Below are positions 1 to 6,985 of a stretch of 64,000 nucleotides of DNA, in pieces. Source of the stretch: Psychrosphaera ytuae (lineage in GTDB: Bacteria; Pseudomonadota; Gammaproteobacteria; Enterobacterales; Alteromonadaceae); the NCBI RefSeq assembly GCF_017638545.1, contig NZ_CP072110.1, positions 434,001 to 498,000 of the forward strand. The letters run 5' to 3'. Both the position numbers and the translations under genes were made by a program. The notes under the pieces are model-generated. The model searched no databases. It was not told the origin of the DNA and saw only the letters and a program-made list of their open reading frames with translations. Numbering within the stretch: the stretch's first letter is position 1; the number at the start of each line of letters is the position of its first letter.

Positions 1-28
1 TCCACCTCCCTCCACCATCATTCAAAAG

Positions 29-58
29 AAAAGCGCACTCAATGAGTGCGCTTTTTTT
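29..58 (+). terminator. Rho-independent terminator of an upstream gene
   Basis: A 9-bp GC-rich stem (AGCGCACTC / GAGTGCGCT) with a 3-base loop is followed by seven T. It ends a transcript that enters from the left of the window. The gene itself is outside the window. Confidence 0.85.
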
Positions 59-137
59 GTTGATAACTTGCTAAATACCAATTTCGATATATACCTTAAG
101 TTGATTATTAATTATTTACATAAACTTAAGGTCTCGC

Positions 138-1244
138 ATGAAATTCAAAACAACGCTAACTATGGCCTGTGTTTTGTTAACTTCTGCAAACGTGTTGGCT
201 GATGTTAAGTTCACCGGTTTTGCTAGTATTAACGCAGGTAAGGTATTGAGCGGCGATGGCGTTCCTCAGTACGATGTACCCCCAACTTTTTTAGCCGATT
301 ACCCAATCGTATCTACTTATTCTGAAGAGTGGTCATTTAGGGAAGAGTCCTTATTTGGTATCCAAATCAGTGCCGATTTGACGGAAAAATTAACCCTTAC
401 TGGCCAAATCGTTTCACGCGGTGCTGACGATTTTAAAGCAAAAATAGAATGGGCATTTCTGTCCTACGAAATCAATGATAACTGGACGTTCCAAGCGGGT
501 AAAAAACGACTACCGCTATTCTACTATTCCGATTTTTACGACGTAGGTTTTGCCTATACTTGGATGAGGCCGCCTGCAGATACCTATACATGGCAAGTGT
601 TTAATTACAATGGTGCCAATGTAATGTATACAGGCAACCTAGGTGACTGGAGTTTATCCACTAACGTTTATATGGGATCAGAAGAAAGTACGGACAACAG
701 ACTATTAAGTCAGTTTTTCTTCCTCGAACCCACAACAGAGATATGGAAAGATATTTTTGGCGCAGTAGCAAACGTATCTAACGAATGGCTCGAAATTCGA
801 CTTACCGGCATGACATATACCAATGAACGGACCAGAAGTGGTATTCCCGTTACCTGGGGCGGCAAAGAAGAACGTGACGGCACATTTTTGGGACTAGCAG
901 TCAATGTCACTTATGACAATGCATTTTTGTTGACCGAGTTAAACCAATTGGAATTAGACGATGATGGCACACTTGATTCGCTTATGGTTTCTGTTGGCTA
1001 TAACTTTGACGGTTTCATTCCTTTCATCGCTTACTCTGAACTAGAACAAACTGGAAACTATTTAGACGGGTCTGTCATTCCCGATGGCGAAAACCACAAC
1101 ACGTTTTCTGTTGGTTTTAGGTATGACTTCCACGCATCAGCAGCGTTCAAGATGCAATACGATAAAGTCGAAGATAATTCATTCGAGTACGCCGTTGCAG
1201 GTGATAGCAGTGCGCTTACGTTTGGCGTAGATTTAGTATTTTAA
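138..1244 (+). CDS. Outer-membrane porin-like beta-barrel protein
   Basis: A 368-residue secreted protein. A typical Sec signal peptide ends at about residue 21 (ANVLA-D). The mature part is rich in aromatic residues and alternating hydrophobic/polar strands (for example residues 85-125 and 270-368), and the last residue is Phe after DLVF, the usual C-terminal signature recognised by the BAM complex. It is therefore most likely a general porin of the outer membrane. The ATG follows an AAGG Shine-Dalgarno sequence. The next gene, 12 bases downstream, encodes a PstS-like periplasmic protein, so the two are probably co-transcribed and may serve uptake of an anion such as phosphate. That substrate is inferred from the neighbour only. 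No OprP-type loop could be confirmed by eye. Confidence 0.75.
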   Translation: MKFKTTLTMACVLLTSANVLADVKFTGFASINAGKVLSGDGVPQYDVPPTFLADYPIVSTYSEEWSFREESLFGIQISADLTEKLTLTGQIVSRGADDFKAKIEWAFLSYEINDNWTFQAGKKRLPLFYYSDFYDVGFAYTWMRPPADTYTWQVFNYNGANVMYTGNLGDWSLSTNVYMGSEESTDNRLLSQFFFLEPTTEIWKDIFGAVANVSNEWLEIRLTGMTYTNERTRSGIPVTWGGKEERDGTFLGLAVNVTYDNAFLLTELNQLELDDDGTLDSLMVSVGYNFDGFIPFIAYSELEQTGNYLDGSVIPDGENHNTFSVGFRYDFHASAAFKMQYDKVEDNSFEYAVAGDSSALTFGVDLVF

Positions 1245-1256
1245 CAAGGGGCTAAT

Positions 1257-1664
1257 ATGAAAAAGTTAACTATGACACTTTCTTTGCTACTGAGCTTTAG
1301 TGCATTTGCGGATGTAGCAGTCATTGTCCACCCATCCAACAACTCCACGTTAGATGAAAAAGCCATAGCGCGTATCTTTACTGGAAAAATGAAGACGTTT
1401 CCTGACGGAAGCCAAATAATTCCTGTTAACTTGGCGGCAGGTAATGCTGTCACACAGGAGTTTAATACAAAAGCTTTAAATCGCAGTGAAAGCCAATTAA
1501 AGGCCTATTGGTCAAAACTGGTGTTTACCGGTAAAGGCACCCCACCTCAAGAGGTTGGTAGTGCGGAAGAAGCGATTAAGTTGGTTGCTTCAAACCCCAA
1601 TACCATCAGTTTTGTTGATGCCAGTAAAGTGACAGGTGATGTTAAAGTTGCATTAAAGCTTTAA
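1257..1664 (+). CDS. Small PstS-like periplasmic substrate-binding protein
   Basis: A 135-residue protein with a signal peptide of about 18 residues (ending SAFA-D). The body matches the short 'phosphate ABC transporter substrate-binding protein' family: an early HPSNNSTLDEKAIARIF segment, then FTGK, and near the end an 'NTISFVD' strand like the one PstS proteins use around the bound anion. At about 115 mature residues it is roughly half the length of a full periplasmic binding protein, so it looks like a single lobe. No permease or ATPase gene is nearby. It lies 12 bases after the porin gene, probably in the same operon. It could deliver or sense an oxyanion, or could have lost transport function. 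Binding of phosphate is inferred from the family name and was not seen directly. Confidence 0.7.
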   Translation: MKKLTMTLSLLLSFSAFADVAVIVHPSNNSTLDEKAIARIFTGKMKTFPDGSQIIPVNLAAGNAVTQEFNTKALNRSESQLKAYWSKLVFTGKGTPPQEVGSAEEAIKLVASNPNTISFVDASKVTGDVKVALKL

Positions 1665-1691
1665 CGAAAGCGACTTTATTGCAATGTGATC

Positions 1692-1727
1692 AAAAAAGCC
1701 ATTTCAAACGAAATGGCTTTTTGTTTT
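1692..1727. terminator. Bidirectional terminator between the convergent PstS-like and bkdB genes
   Basis: Inverted repeat AAAAGCCATTT / AAATGGCTTTT flanked by A and T tracts on both sides. It can serve the rightward porin operon and the leftward bkd operon. Confidence 0.8.
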
Positions 1728-1732
1728 TGCTA

Positions 1733-3334
1733 TTAAGACATAGCCATTAGCATACTTGAAGGATCTTCTAAATAACGAGTCCACAAGTTATTAAATCTCG
1801 CAATCGTGCCACCGTCGATGATTCTGTGGTCACCTGACCAACTAACCGTCATGATGTTTCTTGCTTCAACTTCGCCTTGCGCATTAAACCTAGGTAATGT
1901 TTGCATTTTGCCTAACGCCACAATAGCAACTTCTGGTTTATTAATGATAGGCGTTGCTGTCGTACCGCCTAATGCACCAATATTAGAAATCGAAATTGTC
2001 CCACCTTTTAATTGCTCAGGTGACAAACGCCCTGCTCTTGCTTGGTCTGTTAATTCACTCACTTTAACCGCAATATCTTTGATACTAAGGTTTTGGCAGC
2101 CTTTCACATTAGGCACTAATAGACCCACTTTAGAGTCCACCGCCATGCCAATATTATGATCATCAAAATAAGTCAATTCAGAACACTCAGCGTTTGGCTG
2201 CGAGTTCATAATTGGAAACTCTTTTATCGCCAAAGATAAAGCTTTCATGAAAAACGGCATCATGGTTAGTTTGATGTCTTGTTTTTCGTATTCTGGTTTT
2301 AACTTTTTGCGAAGTTTTACTAACTCGGTCAAATCGATTTCGTCTGAGTACGTAAAATGAGGGATCGTTGATACTGACTCCTGCATCGCTTTTGCCATTG
2401 CGGCTTTGACACCGCGTATAGGCTCAACTCTGTTGGTTGCCGAACCTTGCGTTACCGTCGCAGTACTAGTTTGTTGAACTGTGACAGAGCTTGTTGCTTG
2501 AGTACCAGATTGAGCTTCTACAAAAGCTTGTAAGTCTTCTTTATAAACTCGACCGTTCTTACCTGAACCTTGCACCATTCGAATATCGATATTCATTTCT
2601 CGTGCGCGGCGTCGTACTGCAGGAGAAGCAACAGCCTTTTTGTTTACTATTTCACCCGAATTCGACTGTTGTGCAGTTGTGCGAGTGGTTTCTTTTGTAT
2701 TCGGCAAGCTTTGAGCTTCTTTCTGGCTCGAGACTTGTGGCGCGATCACATCTGAAGAGCTACCAGTGGTTGTAATCGCAAACAACGGTTTGTGAACGAT
2801 AGCGATGTCACCCTTCTGGTAATAAAGTTTGCTTATAACACCATCGCTTTTAGCTGGTATCTCAACCATTGCTTTGTCGGTCATAACTTCACAAATCGGT
2901 TGGTCTTCTTTAACTTCGTCGCCTTCTTCAACTAACCAAGCTACTACTTCACATTCGACGATACCTTCGCCGATGTCTGGTAACATGAAATCTTCAACTA
3001 CGCCATTACTAGGCGCAGAAGCTGCGGCCTTTTGTTGTGGCTCGTTGGACGCAACTTCGACAGTGGTTTCTGCTGTATTGTTATTTCCAGCTGTACCATC
3101 CTCAGAAATTGCAAAAAGAGGTTTGCCCACAATTGCGATGTCACCTTTTTGGTAATACAACTTGCTCACAACGCCATCGCTTTTTGCCGGAATTTCTACC
3201 ATCGCCTTATCTGTCATCACTTCACAGATTGGCTGATCTTCTTTAATAGCGTCGCCTTCCTCAACAAGCCATTCGACTACTTCACATTCGACTATACCTT
3301 CACCAATATCAGGTAAAATAAAATCTACACTCAT
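1733..3334 (-). CDS. bkdB: E2 dihydrolipoyl acyltransferase of branched-chain 2-oxoacid dehydrogenase
   Basis: A 533-residue E2 core enzyme. It transfers the acyl group from E1 to CoA through lipoyl-lysine in the cytoplasm. Two N-terminal lipoyl domains (about residues 3-78 and 115-190) each carry the lipoylation motif VMTDKAMVEIPA. A peripheral-subunit-binding domain follows (about 235-272, AVRRRAREMNIDI), then Ala/Thr/Gln-rich linkers, then the catalytic domain ending with DHRIIDGG, which has the active-site His. The gene is 18 bases behind the E1 beta gene and has a strong AGGAG site. E3 is not encoded here and is presumably shared with other complexes. Two lipoyl domains are more than the single one of many bkd E2 proteins. 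The E1 alpha/beta heteromeric type and the gene order favour branched-chain over pyruvate substrate. Confidence 0.88.
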   Translation of the reverse strand: MSVDFILPDIGEGIVECEVVEWLVEEGDAIKEDQPICEVMTDKAMVEIPAKSDGVVSKLYYQKGDIAIVGKPLFAISEDGTAGNNNTAETTVEVASNEPQQKAAASAPSNGVVEDFMLPDIGEGIVECEVVAWLVEEGDEVKEDQPICEVMTDKAMVEIPAKSDGVISKLYYQKGDIAIVHKPLFAITTTGSSSDVIAPQVSSQKEAQSLPNTKETTRTTAQQSNSGEIVNKKAVASPAVRRRAREMNIDIRMVQGSGKNGRVYKEDLQAFVEAQSGTQATSSVTVQQTSTATVTQGSATNRVEPIRGVKAAMAKAMQESVSTIPHFTYSDEIDLTELVKLRKKLKPEYEKQDIKLTMMPFFMKALSLAIKEFPIMNSQPNAECSELTYFDDHNIGMAVDSKVGLLVPNVKGCQNLSIKDIAVKVSELTDQARAGRLSPEQLKGGTISISNIGALGGTTATPIINKPEVAIVALGKMQTLPRFNAQGEVEARNIMTVSWSGDHRIIDGGTIARFNNLWTRYLEDPSSMLMAMS

Positions 3335-3352
3335 TTTAAAACTCCTACCTGA

Positions 3353-4330
3353 TTAGTAATTCATCGAACGTTTTATGGCTTCATATACTTTTAGATGATC
3401 GGCCATATATTCTTTTTCGTGTGCTAATGGATATGGTGTATCCAAACCACATACGCGCTCAATTGGTGACTCTAGGTGCAGGAAGCACTCCTGCTGTACC
3501 GTCGCAGCGATTTCAGATGCAAATCCGCCTGTTAAAGGCGCTTCTTGTGATACAACTAAGCGGCCTGTTTTGACTACCGACTGACAAACAGTATCGACAT
3601 CCCATGGTAAAACCGTACGAAGGTCGATTACTTCACATGAAATACCGTCTTTTTCGGCCATCTCTGCAGCTTTTTCAAGCATTTCAACTTGTGCACCCCA
3701 AGCGAGTAAAGTCACATCAGTACCGGTTTTTACGATTTCTGCTTTACCTAATGGTATGACGTATTTATCTTCAGGAACTTCTCCTACAGACGCTCGGTAT
3801 AAACGCTTAGGTTCAAAAAAGATTACTGGGTCGTCGCTTTCAAGAGATGCGGCTAATAGGCCTTTTGCTTGGTAGGCATTACGTGGGAATACCAATTTTA
3901 AACCTGGTGTGTGCGCAAAGTAAGCTTCAGGTGATTGTGAATGATACAAACCACCGTGGATACCACCACCGTAAGGCGTGCGGATCACTAGATTGCCCAC
4001 ATTAAATTCGTTTCCAGAGCGGAATCTGAATTTTGCTGTTTCATTAACGATTTGGTCGAACGCAGGAAAGATATAGTCCGCAAATTGAATTTCGGCGATC
4101 GCCAGTGTACCTTGAGCAGCAAGACCATTGGCAAAGCCTAAAATACCTTGTTCTACCAGAGGTGTATTAAACACTCGGTCTTTACCAAATTTTTCTTGAA
4201 GGCCACTTGTGGCACGGAAAACACCACCAAAAGCACCAACATCTTCACCAAACACACAAGCGTTTTCGTTTTCTTCCATGGCAATCGCTAATGCTGAATT
4301 GATTGCCTGTAACATATTCATCTTTGCCAT
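3353..4330 (-). CDS. bkdA2: E1 beta subunit of branched-chain 2-oxoacid dehydrogenase
   Basis: A 325-residue transketolase-like beta subunit. N-terminal MNMLQAINSALAIAMEENE and GEDVGAFGGVFRAT are typical of E1 beta. The region TPYGGGIHGGLYHSQSPEA is the conserved phosphate/TPP-side loop, and the C-terminal transketolase domain starts near residue 205 (TLLAWGAQVEMLEKAA). With the alpha subunit it forms the alpha2-beta2 thiamine-diphosphate decarboxylase that feeds the E2. The start overlaps the end of the alpha gene by one base (shared base 4330), so the two are translationally coupled. The size is normal for the family. Confidence 0.9.
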   Translation of the reverse strand: MAKMNMLQAINSALAIAMEENENACVFGEDVGAFGGVFRATSGLQEKFGKDRVFNTPLVEQGILGFANGLAAQGTLAIAEIQFADYIFPAFDQIVNETAKFRFRSGNEFNVGNLVIRTPYGGGIHGGLYHSQSPEAYFAHTPGLKLVFPRNAYQAKGLLAASLESDDPVIFFEPKRLYRASVGEVPEDKYVIPLGKAEIVKTGTDVTLLAWGAQVEMLEKAAEMAEKDGISCEVIDLRTVLPWDVDTVCQSVVKTGRLVVSQEAPLTGGFASEIAATVQQECFLHLESPIERVCGLDTPYPLAHEKEYMADHLKVYEAIKRSMNY

Positions 4331-5541
4331 TAGTTAGACTCCCCTAATCGACCAGATGTGCCAGGGTACGCTTCTGGATACTTTTTAATGTGCTCTTTTA
4401 ATTGATCATATTGTTTTTGAAGGTGCTCAGGAACCTCAGCATAAACGTCAGTGACAATTTCTTCTAACGCTGGCTTCTCTACTTTTTCAGACGCTTTTAG
4501 AGCATCAAGTACTTCAGTCTTGATACGTTCCTTAGCTTTTTCATCTTCTGCTTCATCTAACCAGCCTTGTTTAAGCATAAACTTGCGGAAGCGCTCGATT
4601 GGGCAATTGGCTCTGAATGTATCTTCTTCTGCCTTTTCACGGTATCCCGTTGGATCATCCGAACTCGAGTGCGCTGCTAAACGGTAAGCAATAGACTCAA
4701 TTAATACCGGCTCGTTATTTTCTACTGCGTATTCTCTAGCCATTTTAACTGCTTCGAATACCGCTAAAGCATCAACACCATCGACGCGAATCGATTTCAT
4801 TCCATAACCAACACCGCGAACAGCGATGCCATCACCTTTAAACTGCTCATGAGCAGGCGTTGAAATCGCATAACCGTTGTTACGAGCAAAAAATAGTACC
4901 GGCGCTTTGTGAACTGCCGCCATGTTTAAGCCAGCATGGAAATCGCCTTCTGACGCAGCCCCTTCACCGAAGTAACAAATTGTCGTCGCTTTGTTACCTT
5001 TTAATTTTTGACCGTACGCATAACCCGCTGCTTGAGGGATTTGAGTACCTAGTGGTGAAGAAATAGTGCAGTAATTTAATTCTTTAGAACCATAGTGGAT
5101 CGGCATTTGACGACCCTTGCCTAAATCTTTGGCATTTGAAAAGTTTTGGTGCATGAACTGTTCTAAAGAGAAACCGCGATAAGCCAAAGCAGCTTGCTCA
5201 CGATACTGCGCAAAAATCATATCTTGATCTTCTAGCGCCGCTGCAGAAGCAGTTACCGCAGCTTCTTCGCCTAAACATTGCATGTAAAAACTGATGCGGC
5301 CCTGACGCTGTGCAGCCAGCATTCGCTCGTCAAAAACTCGGATAAAACGCATTGTTTCGTAAATACGAATCGCGGTTTCCTTATCCATCGACGATGCCAT
5401 CGCCCCTTTATATAACTCGCCGTTCTCATCCAACATTTTAAAAGTCGGAATCGATAACGCATGTTCACTAACAAACTGTAGCTCTAAAGTATCTTCTTTT
5501 GAGGTGTTGTTAGGGTTATCGACGTTCATTAACTTAGCCAT
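4330..5541 (-). CDS. bkdA1: E1 alpha subunit of branched-chain 2-oxoacid dehydrogenase
   Basis: A 403-residue E1 alpha subunit and first gene of the bkd operon. The thiamine-diphosphate/Mg motif reads GEGAASEGDFHAGLN, with the closing Asn pair about 27 residues later (ARNN). The phosphorylation-loop region YRLAAHSSSDDPTGYR is also typical. The enzyme decarboxylates the 2-oxoacids of Val, Leu and Ile. The ATG at 5541 lies behind a purine-rich GGGGA stretch. A second in-frame ATG 12 bases downstream is a possible alternative. A perfect inverted repeat (TGGTGT-GT-ACACCA) lies just upstream and may be an operator (see findings). Confidence 0.9.
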   Translation of the reverse strand: MAKLMNVDNPNNTSKEDTLELQFVSEHALSIPTFKMLDENGELYKGAMASSMDKETAIRIYETMRFIRVFDERMLAAQRQGRISFYMQCLGEEAAVTASAAALEDQDMIFAQYREQAALAYRGFSLEQFMHQNFSNAKDLGKGRQMPIHYGSKELNYCTISSPLGTQIPQAAGYAYGQKLKGNKATTICYFGEGAASEGDFHAGLNMAAVHKAPVLFFARNNGYAISTPAHEQFKGDGIAVRGVGYGMKSIRVDGVDALAVFEAVKMAREYAVENNEPVLIESIAYRLAAHSSSDDPTGYREKAEEDTFRANCPIERFRKFMLKQGWLDEAEDEKAKERIKTEVLDALKASEKVEKPALEEIVTDVYAEVPEHLQKQYDQLKEHIKKYPEAYPGTSGRLGESN

Positions 5542-5563
5542 TTAGACTCGTCCCCTTTCGCTT

Positions 5564-5577
5564 TGGTGTGTACACCA
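5564..5577. promoter_or_regulatory. Inverted repeat in the bkd leader, possible operator
   Basis: TGGTGTGTACACCA is a perfect dyad with a 2-base centre, 22 bases upstream of the bkdA1 start. Its position suits a repressor site or a mRNA hairpin. No regulator is identified. Confidence 0.35.
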
Positions 5578-5760
5578 TGAAATTTTTGTATTTCTACTTA
5601 TTTTTATTGCGCTCGACTTTACTCTTGTGGCGCAGAGGGTTCAATTTTTGGGATTTTTAGAGTAAATAGTCGAGCCGTACAAAGTGTTAAGATAAATTTC
5701 CACTTTTGCATATTTATTAAACACACTCGGATTAATATTAGCCAAACTAACGTTGAAGGT

Positions 5761-5793
5761 AAAAAAAAGCCCGATGAATAACATCAGGCTTTG
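5761..5793 (-). terminator. Rho-independent terminator of astE
   Basis: On the minus strand a stem AGCCTGATG / CATCGGGCT with a 5-base loop is followed by eight T. It lies 33 bases after the astE stop codon. Confidence 0.85.
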
Positions 5794-5825
5794 GGTATTA
5801 GAAATTGAATAAATATAACGAAGTT

Positions 5826-6866
5826 TTATTCTACATCATTAGTAATGTCTTTCGGTACGACCATTAGTAACGCTCGTTGGCCTATGGCGACATTGGCATT
5901 TGGAAAAACGATAGCTTCTTCTTCAGCTTCTACAACAATGTCTTGGCCGTTTTCCTTAGCGATGACATCGCCTTTTTTGTAAAGTGTGAAGTTAGCGGCA
6001 TCGTCACTAAAACAAAGCTCGAAAGAGTCATCTTTTTTGTTTATCTCTCGGAACACCGTCATGATTTGGTAGTTAGCTTGATCAAATTGGCTACCGTCAA
6101 ATACCTTACCTTGTAAAAGCTCAATTAAGGTTTGTTTGGCTGCAGCAAATTTAGATTGATCATTTTGTCCAAACGGTCTGACTTTACCTAACTCTACCGT
6201 AAATGCTTCAGCACCGTGCTCTCTTGCAGAATAATAGCTAAATGTCGTAGCTGGTTTTTCCATTAACAAAAAGGTCGTTACACCCATGGCTCGAAGTATT
6301 TCGAATTGCTCTTTGGACCATTTTTTTCCGTGTAAAAATGGATAAACTGCAAATTTCTCATGTGCCGAGTCTCTGATCGCCGTATGCAAATCGTAGTGCG
6401 TACGGTGCCACCCTGGATATGACTCAAAAAAGCGTGTTACGTATTCTTCCAATTTTGCAGCGCGTTCACATTCTTTATTTCGGAAACCATTTGAGTCCGT
6501 CTTCGGCTTTGAGTGATGCCCACTGAAAAGACGGTTCATGTTTTCTTCTACAAAGCGCTGTCCTATGTTAATTGACGCTGGGTTGCCAAAGATAAACAAA
6601 GCGGGCTGAGTGATACGGATTTTTTTCGATAAAACCTGAGTGATTATCTCATTACAAATTTCGATAGGTGCTGTTTCATTGCCGTGTACAGCACTTGAGA
6701 ATACATAACAACGCTCTACTTCACTAACTTGTTTTGGTTCGATGTGCATTACCCCTGAATCCCAAACCGAGATATTGTAATCGCTGTGTTCGACTTCGAA
6801 TGGTTCGAGGTGCCATTCATTTTCACGAGTTACAGTTAAAAAGTCGGTTTTGAACAAATCGTACAT
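5826..6866 (-). CDS. astE: Succinylglutamate desuccinylase / aspartoacylase family protein (AstE)
   Basis: A 346-residue M14-like zinc hydrolase. Visible zinc ligands are VHGNETAP (His and Glu) and HYDLHTAI (His). The catalytic Glu is in FTVELGKVRPFG. AstE removes succinate from N-succinylglutamate, the last step of arginine catabolism by the AST pathway, in the cytoplasm. Length and motif order fit AstE. The other ast genes are not in this window, so the gene stands alone between bkd and glgP with its own terminator. An aspartoacylase-type substrate remains possible, but the full-length match to AstE makes it less likely. Confidence 0.85.
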   Translation of the reverse strand: MYDLFKTDFLTVTRENEWHLEPFEVEHSDYNISVWDSGVMHIEPKQVSEVERCYVFSSAVHGNETAPIEICNEIITQVLSKKIRITQPALFIFGNPASINIGQRFVEENMNRLFSGHHSKPKTDSNGFRNKECERAAKLEEYVTRFFESYPGWHRTHYDLHTAIRDSAHEKFAVYPFLHGKKWSKEQFEILRAMGVTTFLLMEKPATTFSYYSAREHGAEAFTVELGKVRPFGQNDQSKFAAAKQTLIELLQGKVFDGSQFDQANYQIMTVFREINKKDDSFELCFSDDAANFTLYKKGDVIAKENGQDIVVEAEEEAIVFPNANVAIGQRALLMVVPKDITNDVE

Positions 6867-6931
6867 AATGCTTTAACCTTTTGTGGTTGTTAGAAAGAAA
6901 TATATAAAGTCGCAAAAACCCATACATAATA

Positions 6932-6960
6932 ACAAAAAAGCCCAGCATGTGCTGGGCTTA
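6932..6960 (-). terminator. Rho-independent terminator of glgP
   Basis: On the minus strand AAGCCCAGCA / TGCTGGGCTT is followed by a T run, 26 bases after the glgP stop. Confidence 0.85.
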
Positions 6961-6985
6961 ATATGTAAGGTCCGAAAAACGTAAA

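Noticed and set aside
1806..2159. Plus-strand reading frames of 100 codons or so inside bkdB, putA, glgP, thrS and recB
   Set aside because: They lie opposite well-recognised genes and show no family pattern or ribosome sites.
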